64,000 nucleotides of DNA from assembly GCF_014645655.1 (NCBI RefSeq), contig NZ_BMMD01000001.1:152229-216228 (forward strand), given 5' to 3'. A model generated the notes under the pieces. That model searched no databases, was not told the DNA's origin, and saw only the letters and a list, made by a program, of their open reading frames with translations. The translations under genes were made by a program, and so were the position numbers. This document shows, piece by piece, positions 17,356 to 26,323 of the stretch; positions within the stretch are counted from its first letter, which is position 1, and each line of letters starts with the position of its first letter. The DNA comes from Agromyces bauzanensis. Lineage in GTDB: Bacteria; Actinomycetota; Actinomycetes; Actinomycetales; Microbacteriaceae.

Positions 17356-17580
17356 TCAGGCGACGAATCCGACTCGGCGCGACTCCTCCGAGCCGATCTC
17401 GACGTACGCGACGGCCGCCGACGGCACCACGTAGACCGTGCCCTTGGCATCGGTGAGCTTCAGGTGCGCAGACTGCCCGGCGAGGGCCGCCGCGACGGCC
17501 TGCTCCACCTCCGCCGCCGTCTGCGAGGACTCGAACGAGAGTTCACGGGGGGAGTTCTGGATGCCGATGCGAACGTCCAC
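17356..17580 (-). CDS. DUF3107 family protein (TB9.4-like)
   Basis: A 74-residue protein of the actinobacterial DUF3107 family (Mycobacterium tuberculosis Rv3208A/TB9.4 is a member). Signature: MDVRIGIQNSPRELSFESSQ near the start and KGTVYVVPSAAVAYVEIG near the end. GTG 17580 is preceded by AGAAAGG at good spacing. Function unknown. It is divergent from adnA. In relatives it normally sits near the ferritin-like gene and rhlE, both present here but about 10 kb away. Confidence 0.88.
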   Translation of the reverse strand: MDVRIGIQNSPRELSFESSQTAAEVEQAVAAALAGQSAHLKLTDAKGTVYVVPSAAVAYVEIGSEESRRVGFVA

Positions 17581-17662
17581 GGTGCGCCTTTCTGCTCTGT
17601 GGTTGAAACACTACGACACGGGCCGCGCCGGGCCGTACCCGTTCACTGTCGGCGGAACGCGT

Positions 17663-17668
17663 TACCGT
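17663..17668 (+). promoter_or_regulatory. -10 hexamer TACCGT, leaderless start of adnA
   Basis: TACCGT is followed by six bases and the ATG at 17675. This also decides the start, since the open frame continues upstream to 17438 through the antisense DUF3107 gene. Confidence 0.5.
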
Positions 17669-17674
17669 TCAGGC

Positions 17675-20600
17675 ATGCCCGCCACCGCGACCCTCCCGAA
17701 CCCCGTCGCGACGCTTCCCGATGGCGCGCACGCCGCGGTCTTCGGGCCGCCCGGAAGCGGCAAGACGCGGCTCGTGGTCGACCTCGTGGCCGACCGCGTC
17801 GAGCGCCGCGGCTACGGCACCGACGAGGTGCTCGTGCTGACGGCGACCCGCGCCTCGGCCACCGCGCTCCGCGACGAGCTGGCCGTGCGGCTCGGCGTCA
17901 CGACCCGGGGGCCGCTCGCCCGCACGGCGAACTCGATCGCGTTCCAGCTCGTGCGCGCCGCCACGGGTGCGCCCGTCACGCTGCTCACGGGCGCCGAGCA
18001 CGACCAGATCGTCGGCGACCTCCTCGAGGGCGGCATCCGCGACGGCTTCGGCCCGGCGTGGCCCGGCTCGCTGGGTCCCGAGGTGCGCGGGCTGCGGGGC
18101 TTCCGCTCCGAGCTCCGCGACCTCATGATGCGCGCGGTCGAGCACGGCGTCGACGCCACGGCGCTCGCCCGCCTCGGCGAGCGCGCGGGCCGGCTCGAAT
18201 GGGTCGCCGCGGCCGCGTTCCTCGAAGAGTACGCCGAGGTGAAGGAGCAGGTGCGGCCGACGCAGTTCGACTCCGCCGAACTCGCCGCGTTCGCCGCGAC
18301 GATCGTGCGGCGAAGCACGACGGAGGCCGCGGCATCCGCAGCGCTCGGCGACCTCGCCCGGCTCCGGCTCGTCGTCGTCGACGACGCCCAGGAGGCGACC
18401 GAGGCCACCGCCGCCATGCTCGGCGCGTTCGCGGCCCGCGGCGTCGCGGTGGTCGCGTTCGGCGATCCCGACGTTGCGAGCAACGGATTCCGAGGGGGCC
18501 GGCCCGAGCTCCTCGGCTCGCTGTCGACCGTGCTCGACGGCGCCCCCGTTCGCCGCATCGAACTCCCGCGCGTGCTGCGCGGCCGGTCGGCCATCCGCGA
18601 GGTCGTGCGCTCGGCCACGTCCCACATCGGCACGGCCCTCGGCGGAACGCACCGGCAGGCGACGTTCGAAGTACCTGACGACGTCGTCGATGCCGACCCG
18701 CTGGCCCCGGTGCTCGGCATCGAGGCGCACTCGCATGCGGCCGAGTGCCAGTCCGTCGCCGCACTCCTGCGCGAACGGCACCTGCTCGACGGCGTGCCGT
18801 GGTCGTCGATGGCCGTCGTGCTGCGCGCCGGCGCCGACGTGCCCGCGTTCGAACGCGGCCTGGCGCTCGCCGACGTGCCAACCGCGGGCGACGCGGCCCG
18901 CACGGCGCTGCGCGACGCGCCGGCCGCCGCCGCGCTGCTCGTCGCGGCCTCGCTGGCGCTCGATCGCGAGCCGCTCACCGCCGAGCGCGCGATGGAGGTG
19001 CTCACCGGGCCGCTGGGGCGGCTCGACGGCGTCGGGTTGCGCCGTCTCCGTCTCGCGTTGCGGCACGAGGAACTCGCGGCGGGTGGCTCGCGGTCGGGCG
19101 ACGAGCTCCTCGTCGACGCGTTGTCGGCGCCGGGCGGGTTCGAGACAATCGACGCCGCTCCCGGCCGGCGCGCCGGGCGCGTGGCGAAGCTCCTCGCGGC
19201 GGCACGCGGCGTCGCCGTGGGCGGCGGCACCATCGAGGAGGTGCTCTGGTCGCTGTGGGACGGCAGCGGCCTCGCCTCCGAGTGGGGCGCGCAGGCGCGC
19301 GGCACGGGCGTGCTCGCCGAGGAGGCGAACCGCGCCCTCGACGCGGCGGTCGCGCTGTTCGCGGCGGCGACGCGTTTCGTGGAACGCGAGCCCGAGGCGG
19401 CCGCCGGCAGGTTCGTCGACGAGGTGCTCGCGAACGAGCTCCCCGAGGACTCGTTGGCGCCGCAGCGCAGCGCCGAATCGGTCGTCGTGACCACGCCGCC
19501 GGCCCTCATCGGCCGCGAGTTCGACGTGGTCGTCGTCGCAGGCCTGCAGGACGGCGTGTGGCCGAACCTCCGGCCCCGCGGCACGCTGCTGCATGCGGGC
19601 CTGCTGCCGCGGGTCGTGGCGGCGGCACGGGCGGGTGCGCCGCTGCCTGACCCCGAGAGCGCGGCCGAGTCGCGCGCGTCGGTGCGCGGCGACGAACTGC
19701 GCCTCTTCGTCCTCTCGGCCTCGCGTGCGCAGCGCCAGCTCGTGCTGAGCTGCACGGCCAACGACGACGAGCAGCCGTCGATGCTCATGGGCTACGCCAC
19801 CGAGCGGGTCCGGTCGCGCCGTCGGCCCCTGCACCTACGCGGGCTCGTCGGCTCGCTCCGCCGCGAGACGGTCGCCTCGGCCGACCCCGAGGCCGCGGCC
19901 GCGCTCGCGCTGCTCGCCGAGGAGGGCGTGCCGGGCGCGCACCCCGACGACTGGTACGGGCTCGCCGAGCCGTCGACCACGGCGCCGCTCGTCGACCTCG
20001 ACGACCCCGAGGCGTTCGTCGCCGTGTCGCCGTCGCAGATCGACCGAGCCGAGGAGTCGCCGCTCGGGTGGTTCATCGACCACGTGGCATCGCCGCCGTC
20101 GGGCGTCGCCGCGTCGATCGGCACCATCGTGCACGCGGTCGTCGAGGAGGCGGGCGCTCGCGACGACGGCGACACGAGCATCGAGACGCTCTGGGCGGCC
20201 GTCGAGGCGCGCTGGCGCGACCTCAGGTTCGAGGCGGGCTGGGTCGCCGAACGCGAGCGGCGTGGCGCGCGGCGCATGGTCGAGGGCGCGGCCGACTACC
20301 TCGCGGCGTTCGCCGACGACGGCAAGGTGCTGCTCGGTGCAGAGGGCAGGTTCACGCTCGTCGTCGACCGCGTGCGGATCACGGGCACCATCGACCGAAT
20401 CGAGGCGTCGCCAGACGGCACGACCGTGATCGTCGACCTGAAGACGGGGCGCACGCCGCCCACCGTCGAGCAGGCGGCGCGGCATCCGCAGCTCGCGGCC
20501 TACCAACTGGCGGCGCGGGCCGGTGAGGTCCCGAACGCCGGTGCGATCGGGGGTGCGAAGCTCGTCTACGTCGCCCGGCCGACGCGCGGCGTCGGCTACA

Positions 20601-20779
20601 CCGAGCGCGCGCAGCAGCCGTTCGACGACGCCGCCGAGTCGGAGTTCCGCGAGCGGCTCGCGGAGGTCGGCCGCGTGATGGCCGGGAGCACGTTCGAGGG
20701 CCCGGGCGAGCTCGGCTTCCGTTCCCGCTTCGGCGCGTGGCAGTACCGTGTGCACCTCGTTCCCGCGGTGTCGGCATGA
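17675..20779 (+). CDS. adnA: AdnA-like subunit of the AdnAB helicase-nuclease
   Basis: A 1034-residue UvrD-like motor fused to a C-terminal RecB-type nuclease. AdnAB resects double-strand breaks in Actinobacteria in place of RecBCD/AddAB. Walker A is intact (FGPPGSGKTR, ~28), but the Walker B region reads VVVDDAQE rather than DExx-Q, and motif III reads FGDPDVAS, lacking the glutamine of GDPDQS. This fits AdnA, the weaker motor of the pair. The nuclease motif GTIDRIE...VIVDLKTG with HPQLAAYQLA lies near residue 910-950. The start is ATG 17675, six bases after TACCGT. It overlaps adnB by four bases (ATGA), so the two are translationally coupled. Confidence 0.9.
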   Translation: MPATATLPNPVATLPDGAHAAVFGPPGSGKTRLVVDLVADRVERRGYGTDEVLVLTATRASATALRDELAVRLGVTTRGPLARTANSIAFQLVRAATGAPVTLLTGAEHDQIVGDLLEGGIRDGFGPAWPGSLGPEVRGLRGFRSELRDLMMRAVEHGVDATALARLGERAGRLEWVAAAAFLEEYAEVKEQVRPTQFDSAELAAFAATIVRRSTTEAAASAALGDLARLRLVVVDDAQEATEATAAMLGAFAARGVAVVAFGDPDVASNGFRGGRPELLGSLSTVLDGAPVRRIELPRVLRGRSAIREVVRSATSHIGTALGGTHRQATFEVPDDVVDADPLAPVLGIEAHSHAAECQSVAALLRERHLLDGVPWSSMAVVLRAGADVPAFERGLALADVPTAGDAARTALRDAPAAAALLVAASLALDREPLTAERAMEVLTGPLGRLDGVGLRRLRLALRHEELAAGGSRSGDELLVDALSAPGGFETIDAAPGRRAGRVAKLLAAARGVAVGGGTIEEVLWSLWDGSGLASEWGAQARGTGVLAEEANRALDAAVALFAAATRFVEREPEAAAGRFVDEVLANELPEDSLAPQRSAESVVVTTPPALIGREFDVVVVAGLQDGVWPNLRPRGTLLHAGLLPRVVAAARAGAPLPDPESAAESRASVRGDELRLFVLSASRAQRQLVLSCTANDDEQPSMLMGYATERVRSRRRPLHLRGLVGSLRRETVASADPEAAAALALLAEEGVPGAHPDDWYGLAEPSTTAPLVDLDDPEAFVAVSPSQIDRAEESPLGWFIDHVASPPSGVAASIGTIVHAVVEEAGARDDGDTSIETLWAAVEARWRDLRFEAGWVAERERRGARRMVEGAADYLAAFADDGKVLLGAEGRFTLVVDRVRITGTIDRIEASPDGTTVIVDLKTGRTPPTVEQAARHPQLAAYQLAARAGEVPNAGAIGGAKLVYVARPTRGVGYTERAQQPFDDAAESEFRERLAEVGRVMAGSTFEGPGELGFRSRFGAWQYRVHLVPAVSA

Positions 20780-23700
20780 CGGATGCCGGAACGAGTGCGG
20801 TCGGCTCGAGTGCCGGCGAAGGCTCGGCGATCGGCGCGGCGACGATCGCCGCGCGCCTCGGGCTCCACCTGCCCACCGACGAGCAGCGCGCCGTCATCGA
20901 GGCCGATCCGCACGGCGCGAGCGTCGTCGTCGCGGGCGCGGGCAGCGGCAAGACCGAGACCATGGCGAACCGGGTGGTGTGGCTTCTCGCGAACGGGCAT
21001 GTCGCCGTGCCCGAGGTGCTCGGCCTCACGTTCACGCGCAAGGCCGCCGGCGAGCTCGCCGACCGCGTGCGCGAGCGGGTCGCGCAGCTCGTGGCCGAGG
21101 GCATCGCCGCCGTCGAGCTCGACCCGCTCGAGTCGGCCACCGTGAGCACCTACAACGCCTTCGCGAGCACCATCTACCGCGAGCACGCGATGCTCATCGG
21201 GCGCGAGCCCGACGCGTCGGTGCTGGGAGAGGCATCCGCGTGGCTCCTGGCCCGCTCGGTCGCGAGCGCATCGGCCGACCCCCGGCTCGTCGAGCTCGAC
21301 GCGTCGCTCGACCGGGTCACGGGTGCGGTGCTCGCGCTCAGCCGTGCCCTCGCCGAGAACGTCGCCGACAGTCGCGACGTGCGAGCCTTCGCCCGCGAGT
21401 TCCTCGCCATGGAGGGCCTGCCCATCGAGGCGCCGCGCAAGCGCACCGACTTCCAGACGTTCACCGACGCGCTCGGCGTGGTCGGCGCGCTGCCGCCGCT
21501 CCTCGACCTCGCCGACGCCTACGCGGCGGCGAAGCGCGAGCGCGGCTACGTCGAGTTCTCCGACCAGGTGGCGCTGGCCCTCGCGATCTGCGAGCGGCAT
21601 CCCGAGGTCGTCGCCGCGTACCGCGAGCGGGCGCGCACCGTGCTGCTCGACGAGTACCAGGACACGAGCGTCGTGCAGACCCGGCTGCTCTCGACGCTGT
21701 TCCGAGGGCACTCGGTCATGGCGGTCGGCGACCCCGACCAGTCGATCTACGGATGGCGCGGCGCGAGCGCCGCCAACCTCGCCCGCTTCGCGGACGACTT
21801 CGCGCCCGAGGGCACGTGCAGCGTGTACGACCTCTCGACGAGCTGGCGCAATCCGCGCATCGTGCTCGATGCGGCGAACACGCTCATCGGGCCGCTCGAC
21901 GCCGGGATCCCGAAGGCGCCGCTCGCGGCCTCCCCGTTCGCCGGCCCCGGAGGGCTGCACGTGGCGTGGGCGGAGACCATCGAGGAGGAGGCCGACCTCG
22001 TGGCGCGCTGGTTCGCCGCGCGCCTCAGTCGCACGGGCGACGGCGCCGCCCCGAGCGGGGCCCTGCTGTGCCGCACGTTCGCGAACGTCGGCGTCTTCAC
22101 GGGCGCGCTTCGTGCGCGCGGCGTGCCGGTGCACGTGCTCGGCGTCGCGGGGCTGCTCGACCAGCCCGTGATCGCCGACCTCGTGTGCGTGCTGCGCGTG
22201 CTGCACGACCCCACCGCGGGCTCCGAGCTCGTGCGCGTGCTCGGCGGGGCGCGTTGGCGCATCGGCCCGGCCGACCTCACCGCGCTGCACGCGCTCGCTC
22301 GCTGGCTCGCCGACCGCGACCTCGCGAGTCGTCGCCTTGACGACGACGTGCGGGCGGGGCTCAGGTCGTCGATCGCGCCCGACGAGTCGCCGTCGATCGT
22401 CGACGCCCTCGACTTCCTGCTCACGGCACCCGACGGGCACCGCGCCCTGCAGGGCTTCAGCGCGACGGGCCTCGGCCGCATGCGCCGCGCGGGCGCACAG
22501 CTCCAGTCGCTGCGCCGCCGCGCGGGCCTCCCGCTGGTCGACTTCGTGCACCTCGTCGTGCAGGAGCTCCTGCTCGACATCGAGGTCGCGGCGAACGCGT
22601 CGCAGCCCCTCGGCGCGCCGAGCCTCGAGGCGTTCGACGACCTGCTCGCAGGCTTCGCCGACCTCGCCGAGCACCCCACGCTCGGCGCCTTCCTCGGATG
22701 GCTCACCGAGGCCGAGCAGCGCGACAGGCTGGCGCCTCGGCAGGACGACCCCGAGCCGGGCGCCGTGCAGGTGCTCTCGATCCACGGGTCGAAGGGCCTC
22801 GAGTGGGATCTCGTCGCGATCCCGCGGATGGTCGACGAGGAGCTCCCGTCGAAGCCGCGCACCACGAAGGGGTGGCTCGCCTTCGGCGAGCTGCCGAGCG
22901 ACTTCAGGGGTGACCGCGATGAGCTGCCCGAGTTGCCGTGGCGGGGCGTGCAGAGCCAGGCCGAGTTCGACGCCGGCGTGCGTGCGTTCGCCGACGAGAA
23001 CCGGGAGCGCCACGCGGAGGAGGAGCGTCGCCTCGCGTACGTGGCGCTCACGCGCACGCGCGACGAGTTGCTGCTCAGCGGGTCGTGGTGGTCGACGCAG
23101 AGGGCGCCGCGCACACCGAGCCCGTTCCTGCGCGAGCTCGCCGTCGCGGGCGTCGTCGACCCCGCGGCGCTGCCGCTCGCGCCGCTCGCCGACGAGAACC
23201 TCCGTGCCGGCGCGACGACGCGCGAGCGATGGCCGCTCGACCCGCTCGGCGCGCGACGCACGCGCGTGCACGCGGCCGCCGACGCCGTGCGCGCCGCTGC
23301 CGACGGGCCGAGCGGCGCCGGCATCGGTCCGCGGCTCGCCGACGAGCTGCGGCTGCTCATCGAGGAGCGCCGCCGCCGGTTCGAGGGCCCGGGTGCCCCG
23401 CCGATCCCGGCGCGCGTGCCCGCGTCGCGGTTCAAGGACTACGTCGACGCCCCCGCGGCCGTCGCGGAGCAACTCCGCCGTCCCATGCCGCAGCGTCCGT
23501 TCCGCGCCACTCGTATCGGAACCCTCTTCCACGCGTGGGTCGAGCACCGGTCCACGGGCCTCGGCGAGGCCGGCGCGATCGACGCCGGATGGTCGGCCCT
23601 CGCCGGCGGCGACGGCGACGAGCGGGGATCCGTTCTCGCGGATGCCGCCCCCGAGCGCCTGCGCGCGTTGCAGGCGACCTTCGAGGCCTCCGAGTGGGGC

Positions 23701-24087
23701 GGCCGCCGACCCATCGCCGTCGAGCTCGAGCTGCATCTGCCGATCGATGAGCACGTGTTCGTCTGCAAGCTCGACGCGGTGTACGAGGTGCCGCCCGGCG
23801 GAGCACTCGCCGCACGCGGCATCCGCTATCAGGTGGTGGACTGGAAGACCGGCGCCGCACCGCGCGACGAGCACGACCTCGAGCTCAAGCAGACGCAGCT
23901 CGCCCTCTACCGCCTCGCGTACGCGACGTGGGCGGGCGTTGCGCCCGAGGAGATCGACGCGGTGTTCTACTTCGTCGAGGACGACCGCGTCATCAGGCCC
24001 GACCGTCTCTACGACGAGGCGGCGTTGCGGCGCGCCTGGGCTTCGGCGGTGGGCTCCGCGCCCACTGCCGCGTCCGTGTCGCGGTGA
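20776..24087 (+). CDS. adnB: AdnB-like subunit of the AdnAB helicase-nuclease
   Basis: A 1103-residue SF1A helicase with C-terminal PD-(D/E)XK nuclease; in mycobacteria AdnB is the lead motor. Motifs are complete: Q motif PTDEQRAVIE, Walker A AGAGSGKTETMANR, TFTRKAAGEL, LLDEYQDTS, VGDPDQSIYGWRGA, SIHGSKGLEWDLV and YVALTRTRDELLLSG. The nuclease carries IGTLFHAWVEH, an Asp in CKLDAVYE and VVDWKTG (~1025). The start overlaps the adnA stop (ATGA). The last 79 bp overlap the 3' end of the convergent kinase-fold gene. Confidence 0.92.
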   Translation: MTDAGTSAVGSSAGEGSAIGAATIAARLGLHLPTDEQRAVIEADPHGASVVVAGAGSGKTETMANRVVWLLANGHVAVPEVLGLTFTRKAAGELADRVRERVAQLVAEGIAAVELDPLESATVSTYNAFASTIYREHAMLIGREPDASVLGEASAWLLARSVASASADPRLVELDASLDRVTGAVLALSRALAENVADSRDVRAFAREFLAMEGLPIEAPRKRTDFQTFTDALGVVGALPPLLDLADAYAAAKRERGYVEFSDQVALALAICERHPEVVAAYRERARTVLLDEYQDTSVVQTRLLSTLFRGHSVMAVGDPDQSIYGWRGASAANLARFADDFAPEGTCSVYDLSTSWRNPRIVLDAANTLIGPLDAGIPKAPLAASPFAGPGGLHVAWAETIEEEADLVARWFAARLSRTGDGAAPSGALLCRTFANVGVFTGALRARGVPVHVLGVAGLLDQPVIADLVCVLRVLHDPTAGSELVRVLGGARWRIGPADLTALHALARWLADRDLASRRLDDDVRAGLRSSIAPDESPSIVDALDFLLTAPDGHRALQGFSATGLGRMRRAGAQLQSLRRRAGLPLVDFVHLVVQELLLDIEVAANASQPLGAPSLEAFDDLLAGFADLAEHPTLGAFLGWLTEAEQRDRLAPRQDDPEPGAVQVLSIHGSKGLEWDLVAIPRMVDEELPSKPRTTKGWLAFGELPSDFRGDRDELPELPWRGVQSQAEFDAGVRAFADENRERHAEEERRLAYVALTRTRDELLLSGSWWSTQRAPRTPSPFLRELAVAGVVDPAALPLAPLADENLRAGATTRERWPLDPLGARRTRVHAAADAVRAAADGPSGAGIGPRLADELRLLIEERRRRFEGPGAPPIPARVPASRFKDYVDAPAAVAEQLRRPMPQRPFRATRIGTLFHAWVEHRSTGLGEAGAIDAGWSALAGGDGDERGSVLADAAPERLRALQATFEASEWGGRRPIAVELELHLPIDEHVFVCKLDAVYEVPPGGALAARGIRYQVVDWKTGAAPRDEHDLELKQTQLALYRLAYATWAGVAPEEIDAVFYFVEDDRVIRPDRLYDEAALRRAWASAVGSAPTAASVSR

Positions 24088-25253
24088 GGCGGCCGAGGCG
24101 TCTCGGGCGGTGCCGCGTCCCCCCAGTCGCTGAGGTCGAGCGGAATCGGCGCCGTGGCATCCGCAGGCACCAGTGGCCGTTCGCCGGCCTCGCTGCGCTC
24201 GAGCTCCGAGAAGTCGTAGCTGTCGGTGAGGAGCGTCGCGCCGCCCTCCCGCGGCAGGTTGTCGCGGGGCGTGTCGTCGAGCAGACGCTCGACGTCGTCG
24301 ACGGCGAGGATCGGCCCGGTGTCGGGTGAGAGCGGCTCGCTCGACCGGTCGTGGACGCGCTCGACGAGGCCGTCGAGGAGCGAGACGGCGTCGTCGATGA
24401 TCGCGGCGTCGCGCCGCTCCACGCCGTGCAGGAGCCACCGCGCGAGCTCGAGCTCGCCGTAGAGCAGCGCGCGCTGCGGCAGGTGGGCGTCTGCCACCCG
24501 GGCGCGGCCCCGCGTGTACGCCTCGAGCGCGAACTCGGCGGATGTCCCGCGCGAGGTCAGCAGCCAGTGCAGGTCTCGCGCCGGGTCGCCGATCGCGAGC
24601 GCCCCCCAGCCGACGACGGCCGTCACCGTGTCGCCGTCGACGAGGATCGAGTCGGCGGTGAGCGAGCCGTTGACGACGGTCGGCCGGAATCGCCACAGCA
24701 CCCGGTCGTCCGTCGCCTGCTCCCACCGGCGCAGGATCGCCGCGGGCAGGTGACCGGTGTCGGCCGCCCGCCCGATGAGCTCGACGACGCCGTCGTGCGC
24801 CTCCTCCGCGGTCTCCCGTGGCAGGCCGGCGTCGCCGACGAAGCCCCCGGGCAGCGTGTGGATCGCGGCGATGGCGGTGCCCACCGACCACGCCAGCGAT
24901 TCGTGCTCGGTCAGCTCGTCGGCCGTCATGACGCCGCCGGGGATGAACTCCGTGACGATCGCGCGGGTGCCGTCGATCGGGGCCTGTCCGACGAACGCGG
25001 GCACCCGGAAGGGCAGCAACGAGCGGATGCCCGCGGTCATGGCGCGGATGGCGACGAGGTCGGCGGACTGCTCGGACTCCGCGCTCTGCGAGCGCGGAGC
25101 GCGGATGACGAGATGCCGTCCGTCGGCCGCCCGGAGCAGGACGCTGTCGAACCCTCCGTGGCTGCGACGGGTGTGCGTGCGGGCCCCGCGCACCTCGAGG
25201 CCGGGCACCGCCGCTGTGGCCAACGCGGCTAGAGTGAGAGGGGGTCTGGCCAT
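24009..25253 (-). CDS. APH-fold phosphotransferase-like protein lacking catalytic residues
   Basis: A 414-residue protein with the aminoglycoside/macrolide phosphotransferase fold, ending in an acidic disordered tail (~310-414). The catalytic loop that should read HGDLxxxN reads VVNGSLTADSIL. The metal-binding Asp of the IDW motif is Gly (AVVGWGALAIGDPARDL). The base, metal and Asn positions are therefore all replaced, while the GDPARDL helix is kept. A non-catalytic or ATP-binding scaffold role is inferred. ATG 25253 is chosen because TAAGCT ends six bases upstream. It overlaps adnB's 3' end by 79 bp and is divergent from nudC. Confidence 0.8.
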   Translation of the reverse strand: MARPPLTLAALATAAVPGLEVRGARTHTRRSHGGFDSVLLRAADGRHLVIRAPRSQSAESEQSADLVAIRAMTAGIRSLLPFRVPAFVGQAPIDGTRAIVTEFIPGGVMTADELTEHESLAWSVGTAIAAIHTLPGGFVGDAGLPRETAEEAHDGVVELIGRAADTGHLPAAILRRWEQATDDRVLWRFRPTVVNGSLTADSILVDGDTVTAVVGWGALAIGDPARDLHWLLTSRGTSAEFALEAYTRGRARVADAHLPQRALLYGELELARWLLHGVERRDAAIIDDAVSLLDGLVERVHDRSSEPLSPDTGPILAVDDVERLLDDTPRDNLPREGGATLLTDSYDFSELERSEAGERPLVPADATAPIPLDLSDWGDAAPPETPRPPHRDTDAAVGAEPTAEAQARRNAASS

Positions 25254-25357
25254 GGCCACAGCTTAAGCACGTGAGTCCGCCTCCCGGGCGACCGCCACGC
25301 ACTCCCGCCGACTCCGCCCGCTGGCGCAGCGGGCTCAGACGTGCAGAGAGGTGTGCA

Positions 25358-26323
25358 GTGCGCGAACCGACCGCCCCGCCGCTTGCGCGCGCCGCCCTCG
25401 ACCGCGACGGTGAGGCCCGTGCCGACGATGCGTTCGCAGAGCGCTTCGACGCCGATCCTCAGGCTCGCGTCATCGCGATGCACCGCGGTCGGGTGCTGCT
25501 CGCCGAGCAGGTCGACGGCTCGGCGCCGACCCTCGACTTCCGTCGGGTGGGCGAACTGCCCGAGCCGCACCTGCGCTGCTATCTCGGGCGCACGGTGACC
25601 GATGACGGGGCCGTGCCGTCGGGCACGCCTGTCGAGGTGAGGGTGTTCGATGCGGATGCCGCGTCCCGCATCGAGTCCGAGACGGCGCGGTGGGCGGGGC
25701 TCCGAACGGCCGTGCCCGTGCTCGGCGACCGCGACGCGGGGCTGTTCACCGAGGCGCTCGCGCTCGCCAACTGGCACGAGTCGAGCCCGTTCTGCCCGCG
25801 CTGCGGGTCGACGACGAAGGTGATCCAGGCGGGCTGGGCGCGCAAGTGCGACCGCGACGGCACGCTGCTCTTCCCGCGCACCGACCCCGCGGTGATCGTG
25901 CTCGTGACCGACGACGACGATCGCGTGCTGCTCGGTTCGAACGCGCTGTGGGAGCAGAACCGCTTCTCGCTCCTCGCGGGGTTCGTCGAGCCGGGGGAGT
26001 CCCTCGAGTCGGCCGTCGTCCGCGAGATCGGCGAGGAGGCCGGGCTCGCCGTCGATCGGGTCGAGTACGCGGCGTCGCAGCCGTGGCCGCTTCCCGCGAG
26101 CCTCATGATCGGGTTCACCGCGCGCGTGGCCGCCGGTGCCGTGCCCGCCGGCGCCCGGCCCGACGGCGTGGAGATCCTGGAGCTGCGCTGGTTCACGCGC
26201 GAGGAGCTCTCGGGGGCGAACGCCGACATCGGGCTGCCAGGCGGGAGCTCGATCGCCCGGTGGCTGTTGGAGCGCTGGTACGGCGGCCCGGTCGACGAGG
26301 GGATGCCGTGGATCACGTCGTGA
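25358..26323 (+). CDS. nudC: NADH pyrophosphatase / NAD-decapping Nudix hydrolase
   Basis: A 321-residue enzyme that splits NAD(H) into NMN(H) and AMP and can remove NAD caps from RNA. The Nudix box is complete (GFVEPGESLESAVVREIGEE then AGL), followed by the NudC-specific SQPWPLPASLM. The preceding zinc ribbon has CPRCG and then KCDRDG, so the fourth cysteine appears to be Asp. The GTG at 25358 is chosen for the AGAGAGG at 25344-25350; an ATG-type start at 25271 lacks a site. Its stop overlaps the start of uvrD2. Confidence 0.88.
   Translation: MREPTAPPLARAALDRDGEARADDAFAERFDADPQARVIAMHRGRVLLAEQVDGSAPTLDFRRVGELPEPHLRCYLGRTVTDDGAVPSGTPVEVRVFDADAASRIESETARWAGLRTAVPVLGDRDAGLFTEALALANWHESSPFCPRCGSTTKVIQAGWARKCDRDGTLLFPRTDPAVIVLVTDDDDRVLLGSNALWEQNRFSLLAGFVEPGESLESAVVREIGEEAGLAVDRVEYAASQPWPLPASLMIGFTARVAAGAVPAGARPDGVEILELRWFTREELSGANADIGLPGGSSIARWLLERWYGGPVDEGMPWITS

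Noticed and set aside
20596-25302. A minus-strand open frame of 1568 codons opposite adnA-adnB
   Set aside because: It is arginine- and alanine-rich with no domain, and it mirrors the two well-supported plus-strand genes. High GC suppresses stops in the shadow frame. The same applies to long frames opposite pepP (817-3300) and UPF0182 (32540-34684).
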